A stretch of 64,000 nucleotides of DNA, from assembly GCA_029339195.1 (NCBI GenBank), contig JAPTJF010000170.1, positions 1 to 64,000 on the forward strand. The letters are read 5' to 3'. The DNA is from Micractinium sp. NFX-FRZ. Taxonomy: Eukaryota; Chlorophyta; Trebouxiophyceae; Chlorellales; Chlorellaceae. The notes beneath the pieces were generated by a model, which was not told the DNA's origin, ran no database searches, and saw only the letters and a program-made list of their open reading frames with translations. The position numbers and the translations under genes are program-made. Below are positions 58,421 through 64,000 of the stretch, piece after piece (the stretch's first letter is position 1; every line of letters begins with the position of its first letter).

Positions 58421-59657
58421 TCAGTCGTCCTTGAAGCCGCGGTACAGGCACAGGGCTCCCATTGCCAGCTGTGCGACTGCGCTCCCCAGCGCAACGTCCC
58501 TCCTCATCGTGTTGTCCTGCGCGGCTGGGGGGAAGTGGTATGCGGTCCGGCATGTGAGAATGTGGCGCTCGCCACGGGCTGCCGACTGTCCGCCTCTGCT
58601 GCAGTGGCAGTCAAAGATAGGGCCACAACAACCCCAGCCCAGAGCACACGCAACATACTTATAAGCCCCAGCCTGGGCGGTGCTTGGCCTAACCACCGCC
58701 CATGCCACAGGCAAGGCCTGCTCCCTTACACATCACTCGACAGGAAGCTCTAAAGCCTCAGTTATTGCTCCCCGCCTGCCTGCTTGCCTGGGCGCTGTAG
58801 ACCATGTGGGCGGCGCTGGCCACTCCTGCCAGCCCGTTGATTTTGAGGGCAGTCTTCAGCGTCTTCTGCAGGCACGCAGCAGCACGCCAAGCACAGGCAG
58901 CACGGCACGGCACATGACAGGTGACTAACATACGCAGAGAGAGGAAAAACAGTGGTGGATAACCAAGCGGTGGTGGCGGGGCGGCTCCCCTGCGAACACA
59001 TGCTGGAGCGCTCGTCATCATCCTGCATGCTCACCCTGAGCGCATAACATAGGTCCCCCGCCAGGCGGGCGGGCAACCCATGGGAGGCCCACATCCACCT
59101 GGCCACCAGCCTGCCAGGTAAGCAAGCACACCCGCCACACCTGCCTGCCCACCCACCTTGCTGGGCGTCGGAAGCAGTGATGGCAATGTCCGTTGCCGAC
59201 TTGTACACGAGGGACTGACCAAACCAGCGCCAGGCTTCCTTGCTGCACGGTTGGCCCTGCGGTGCGCAGGACGGGCGCGAGCGGGCATTGGGGGGAAGAG
59301 GGGTAGAGGTGGGGGGGGAGGGGCCATTGCATGCACATAGTCCCGCCTGCCTCTATGTTGATCCCTTTCGAGGGGTTGAGGGGCATGGATGTGTAGCAGC
59401 TTGCCGTGGGGCCGTGCAGGCAGCGGCGCGACGCACACCACACGCTGCCGTGCCGCCAGGCGGGGCGCTGGCGTCGACGGCGGGCAGCTGCCCGCTGCGC
59501 CGCGATCGGGCAGCCCTCTGCCTCCCTGGCAACTTGCCGTCTCCATGTAGGTTTCGTGGAAGTGCTTAGGGGCGGCGAAGGAGTGCACGCCGTAAAGTCC
59601 GCAGGCCACCCCCGAGACCAGGAGCACCGTCTCGTCGTTCAACTCCCACTTGCCCAT
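58421..59657 (-). CDS. Small integral membrane protein, unrecognised
   Basis: Four exons: 59538-59657, 59157-59256, 58788-58865 and 58421-58516. The protein starts MGKWELNDETVLLVSGVACG and is about 130 aa with four hydrophobic segments (VLLVSGVACGLYGVHSF; VYKSATDIAIT; INGLAGVASAAHMVYSA; GSAVAQLAMGALCLYRG), so a small multi-pass membrane protein is likely. It ends RGFKDD. Introns 1 and 3 use GC donors (GACG/GCAAGT and CCAG/GCAAGC). The junction between exons 2 and 3 does not keep phase: exon 2 ends one base into a codon, while exon 3 (KTLKTALKING) must start at phase 0, so a microexon or a base error is present. Family and function unknown. Confidence 0.65.
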
Positions 59658-60909
59658 GGCGGCCGGATTTCGTTGTCAATGGGAAGCAGCCCGCGTTCGA
59701 TGACGCCGCAAACTGCGCGCGGCTCAGCCTTCCATCCTGCCACGGGGTGCCCACTGCCGGGCGGTACTGCGGAATGAGTGGCAGGGGGCGCCCCAGTGCT
59801 GGCGGGCAGCTTGCTGGCGGCTGAGCCCAAGGGCGCAAGCACACCATTGGGTGCCCATCGCAGGCAGCAGGATCTCCCTGCCTCTTATACCCCTGTCACA
59901 AACGCTGCTTGCCCGTGTGGTTCTGGTGGGGGCCCACCGCAGCGGTGCCAGGATGCATCCAAATGACATAGAGGCGGGTGCAATATGCTAATGCTATCTT
60001 GACTTGTGGACATCAACACATGGTACCTAAACCGGCTCTTGCTAGCAAGTGGCATGGCGACCAGGTGGCAGGCAGCAGCTGGCAGCACCCGACCCAGGCT
60101 GACGCGTCTTGATGCTGGGGGGGGCCTGCTGGCTGTGGCCCGCATGCCTTCGACTAGCTGGTTTTTATGGCAGCTGGATGTGCCGCTAAACCAGAGAATA
60201 CTCGCCGGGCTGTAGGAGCGTGCTATTGGCCAAACAGGGAGCGGTAGGGACCAAGGCATGGACTGGCCCTGGGGCTTGGAGAGCACCCTCATGCCGGGGG
60301 GCTCACCGCTTGCGCTGGCGGAGCAAACAGGTCCCAAATCCATGCAGCATACCTACTTGTATATGTGTAACACCATGCCAGGAAGAAGCTGCAGAAATGC
60401 TCATGCAATGCGTCACCTCTCCCACAAGACATGCAGTGCCGCCTGCTCTCCTTTCCGCCGGTGTGCTGTGGCCGACCTTCATGCTGGCACCAGCACGGAG
60501 CGGCGCAGCGCCCGCTGTTATCCCAATGCAACTCTGCGGTACGCCACAGTTCTGAAGATTCGCCGACTGCAGTCCGAGGCCCGGTCGAAACGCGAGGTGG
60601 TGGCGGGGCCTTGGCACCCACCGCGCAAGTGATCGGAGCTCCACGTTTGCGTTCTTGATTATTCGTCACCGCCGACGCGGCGCCTGTGAGCAGTGTGGGT
60701 GCTGCCCACCAGCTGCCGCCGCCGCCGCCGGCGTCGCTGCCTCTATCCGGCGATACACCGGCTGCTATTGCCCAGGCACACTGCTGCGCCGCCACCCTGC
60801 TCCCAGCCGCATCATGCTTGCCAAATGCCTGCCTCGCGTGAATGCTCTTCCCCACCCCGCAAGGCCGTCCAAATGCTGCCCTCCCAGCCTGCAGGCCAGC
60901 TGGCTCGCC
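59658..60909. other. Divergent intergenic region
   Basis: Lies between the start of the small membrane protein (minus) and HMCES (plus), so it holds both promoters. A frame leading into the HMCES start is open upstream, but the conserved protein begins at MCGR. No other gene seen. Confidence 0.4.
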
Positions 60910-63900
60910 ATGTGCGGCCGCACGCGCTGCACGCTGGGGGAGGAGCAGGTCACACGAGTGGCAGGCACCTCCCGCTGGGTGGACCGGCATCAGTACAGGC
61001 CCACCTACAACGTGGCCCCCGGGGCGCCCACCCCCGTGGTGCGGCTGGCAGGAGATGGCGAGGTGCAGGTGCAGACGATGAGGTGAGGCGGTTGTGGGGC
61101 AGGGGGGCGGGCACGCTTAGCGCTGTGGCCGGGGCTGCACCGCTGTGCAGCCACCCGCCTTCCCTGCCTGCGTCGCCGCTAATGGTCCACAGCCCATGCC
61201 TGCATCCACCTGCGCCATGCGTATGAGAAGGCGCCTGCTCCCGCTGCCCTCCCCTTGGCCTCAGCCCCCTCACCAGGCCCAAGCCACTGCCCTACAGTGC
61301 GGGGTGACTGTAACACACACACCATGCGGGGTGACTGTAACACACACACCATGCGGGGTGACTGTAACACACACCCAACAAGCTGAGCACGCCCCTGCCC
61401 CGCACCCTGCCTCCATCAGGTGGGGCCTCGTCCCCTCGTTCACCAAGAAGGACGAGAAGCCCGATTTCTGGCGCATGGTGGGTGCATGGGACGGAGAGGT
61501 GGAGAGTGGTATGAGTGCTGTTCTGTGCTGTGACACACTGTGCTGTGCAGCCTGACGGCTGCGGCACCTGTGGACCGCGCGCCCTGCTGCCCTTCCCCCT
61601 GTCCTGCACCTCGATGCCCACATCAAGTCGGGGGCTACCAGCCCCGCCTGCTGCCGCTCCATTCACACAGTGTTGCCAATGTTGCTCCCATCCTGCCCTC
61701 ACTGCATCCGTCCGACTGTTTCTCCTCCCGATCGGCCGTGGCTGCAGCTCTCCCGACTTGTCCTCAACCTGCCGTGCCTGCAGTTCAACGCGCGCAGCGA
61801 GTCGGTGGCTGAGAAGCCGTCCTTCCGGCGGCTGGTGCCCACCTGGCGCTGCCTGGTGCTGGCGGAAGGCTTCTACGAATGGCTGAAGGCGAGTCTGACC
61901 CGCAGGCCTTGTATGGCCGGTCCCTTGACGTGCAAAACGTGCAAAGCGTGCAAAGAATTGGAGCCAGCGAGGCTCACGTCAGCACTGCGGCAGCGGAGCA
62001 CTTGGCAGTCATGATGGGATGCAGCGGCTGTGTTGGTGACTTGGTGCAGTGGCAACTTGTTGGGGTTTAGGTCATTCGTGTCCGTCCGTGGGCATGCCAG
62101 GCAAGCATCGTTGCGCTGCGCGCTGTGCCCTGTGCACGCGTCGTGTCTCAGGCATGTGATGCTGTGCAGGGCAACCCGGCCTGGCCTGGGCGGGAACGTA
62201 CCTTCCTGCCGGCGCCAGCTTCAAGTTGAACTCCCCTCACACCCCCTGCTTCCCTCCCACCCGGTGGCTGCAGGAGAAGGGAGGTGCCAAGCAGCCTTAC
62301 TACATCCACCTTGCACCCAGCAGCAACGGCGGCGGTGCCAACGACAGCGGTGCTGGTGGCATCGCCGGCAGTGCCGGTGACGGCGGCAGCAGCCAAGGTG
62401 GCAGCGGGGAGGGGGAGCCTTTGGTGATGGCTGGGCTATATGATGTCTGGGCCGGCCCCGAGGGACCCATGCACACCTACACGATCCTCACCACAGGCGA
62501 GCGGAGGGCGGAAGGTGAAAGTGTAAGGGGAGGTGGTGCAGAACTGGATCGGGGGGGAGCCCCCCTTGGGTCCCCCTGGGGTTGACTTTGATGCGAGGGG
62601 GTGGGCAGCAGGCACAGCGGCAGCGTGTCATCTGCCGAGGTTGCTGGAGAAAGCTTGCTACGAGTGTGCAGCGCAGCCTGTCGTTAGGCACGCCAGCGCT
62701 CATTGCAGCCCACCTCTGTTCCCCAGCGCTCCAGGCTGCTCTCCACTGCTCCCAGCCGCCCCCTCCCACGCACCTGACACCTGCCCGGCCCCCCAACCGC
62801 TGGCACTTCCGACTGCCCGCAGACTCTAGCAAGCGGTTGGAGTGGCTGCACGACCGCATGCCCGTCATCCTGCGCACACAGCAGGCGCAGCAGGCGTGGC
62901 TGCACATGGGAGACAGCGAACTGGGGTGAGCCGCAGGCAGGGCGGGGCGGGCAGGGCGGGGCAGGGCTGGAGGGGCAGGGCAGGGAGATGCAGGGCCGGG
63001 CAGGGCAGGGCAAGCGGGGTTGGGGCATTGTTGAGCGTGACCAGGCGTGGCGGGGCAGGGCATGCGGGGTGGGGCAGGGCTGGGCATTCCAAGGAGGGGC
63101 AAGGCAGGGCAAGCAGTGAGTGGGTGTGGGTGCAGCGCCACGACCTGCTCTTGCCCAGCCTGGGGCCGAGCTCTGCCGGCGTGGGTGACCACTCCCTGGG
63201 ACCCCTTGTTCTCTTGTCGATGCCGCCCACTGTACTCTGACACGCGGCTGCTTCCGTGTGCACCCCACCGCTGCAGGAAGCTGCTGCACCTGTGCGTGCC
63301 CTACAACGGGGTCGACCTTGTGTGGCACCCCGTCACCCGACAGATGAACACGCCCTCCTTCCAGGTGGGCAGGCAAACCTGGCTGGTCAATAAACCAAGT
63401 AGTTTGCCACAGTCTGATCCTGCAGGCGGCCATTGAGCAGCTGAATAGAAGCCGGCTTCCAGTGCATGCGGGTTCGCTGCTTTCGGCGGGAGAAATCCGC
63501 TCCCAACGGCAGTCGCTTGCGGCCAGCGGGGGGCAGGACAGCGCAGCGCATGCGCACCGGTTGCTGCTGCCACAGCCTCAGCGCTCCACACACAGCCTGC
63601 TCTGACATGCAGAGCCCGGAGTGCTGCAAGGAGGTCAAGAAGCCAAAGGCCCAAGACTTTTTCAAGCCCCGCCCAGCCCCGGCAGCCTCCCCATCGGCAG
63701 CACCAGCGGCCCCTAAGCCGGAGCCAGGGGAGGCCAGCAGCTGTAGCCAGGAGCAGCAGCAGCAGCAGGCAGCAGCAGCAGCAACACCAGCCAAAGAAGC
63801 AGCGTCAGGCAGCTTGAGGGAGGAGCCTGGCATCAAGGAGGAAGCAGGCAGCGACCTGCCAGGTCAGCAGCAGCCGGGGCAGGGGCGCCAGCAGGGGGCG

Positions 63901-64000
63901 GCGCCCGTGGCTGCTGCACCGGAAGCGGTGAATGCAGATGAGCGCCCCAAGGAGCAGGGCACTGGTTCAGCTGGCCAAAGTGCTATGCAGGTGGCAACAG
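60910..64000 (+). CDS. HMCES: HMCES / SRAP-domain abasic-site sensor (3' end missing)
   Basis: Exons 60910-61082, 61420-61477, 61784-61888, 62274-62496, 62823-62925, 63277-63364 and 63613 onward, cut by the window end. SRAP proteins bind abasic sites in single-stranded DNA at forks and form a thiazolidine crosslink through Cys2, shielding the site. Seen here: MCGRTRC (Cys2, bare after Met removal, which fixes the start at 60910), YNVAPG, RWGLVPSF, FNARSE, EGFYEW (catalytic Glu), GLYDVW and WLHDRMPVIL (catalytic His). A Gly/Ser-rich insert (NGGGANDSGAGG) sits in the domain. Exon 7 starts a disordered tail with KKPKAQDFFKP, which resembles a degenerate PCNA-binding motif (inference), then Gln/Ala/Glu-rich sequence. 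Introns 3 and 4 have GC donors (GAAG/GCGAGT, ACAG/GCGAGC). Confidence 0.93.
61299..61376 (+). repeat. 27-bp tandem repeat with TGTAA in HMCES intron 1
   Basis: Nearly three units of GCGGGGTGACTGTAACACAC plus ACACCAT. Each unit contains TGTAA, the algal poly(A) signal, inside intron 1. Confidence 0.85.
62936..63115 (+). repeat. GGGGCAGGGC-type minisatellite
   Basis: Irregular units of GGCGGGGCAGGGC and GGGGCAGGGCA fill most of HMCES intron 5. Confidence 0.8.

Overview
This is nuclear DNA from a GC-rich, intron-dense eukaryote, most likely a chlorophyte green alga of the Chlorella/trebouxiophyte kind. The reasons are high GC, short exons with GT-AG and many GC-AG introns, Ala/Gln/Pro-rich spacers, a plant-type KDM3/IBM1 histone demethylase, an H3.3-like histone H3 with introns, and TGTAA (the algal poly(A) signal) after several genes. 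All gene models were assembled by eye from coding potential, splice sites and codon phase. Where I give exon lists without comment, the phases add up.

Left part (1-21.3 kb), all on the minus strand: two tandem paralogues of an unrecognised secreted Cys-rich protein (1005-4949, 539 aa; 8858-13419, 531 aa) with matching 10-exon structures, a small unrecognised protein between them (6246-7738), then two trypsin-like serine proteases (13798-17102 and 18158-21299) with complete catalytic triads and Asp at the S1-pocket position. This looks like a secretory-protein cluster. Next on the plus strand come an ankyrin-repeat gene with one frameshift (22365-23173) and a HAD-superfamily phosphatase (24632-27149).

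Centre (28.1-46 kb): a roughly 16-kb minus-strand gene for a very large KDM3-type JmjC histone demethylase with a Tudor-like module and long polyglutamine tracts. Head to head with it lies a Rab-like small GTPase homologue that has lost its P-loop lysine (44393-46052).

Right part (46.5-64 kb): histone H3 (minus) and the mitochondrial succinyl-CoA ligase beta subunit (plus) share a 250-bp divergent promoter. Then come an unrecognised minus-strand protein (54243-56636), a small minus-strand membrane protein (58421-59657), and an HMCES/SRAP abasic-site DNA-protein crosslink sensor (60910 to the window end, 3' end missing).

The most unusual signal is in the introns. In several unrelated genes the edge of an exon, together with its splice site, is repeated two to four times inside the neighbouring intron as decayed 'ghost exon' copies. 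This is clearest in succinyl-CoA ligase, and also seen in the demethylase, the HAD phosphatase and one Cys-rich gene. GC-AG introns are also unusually common, and one is kept at the same place in both Cys-rich paralogues.
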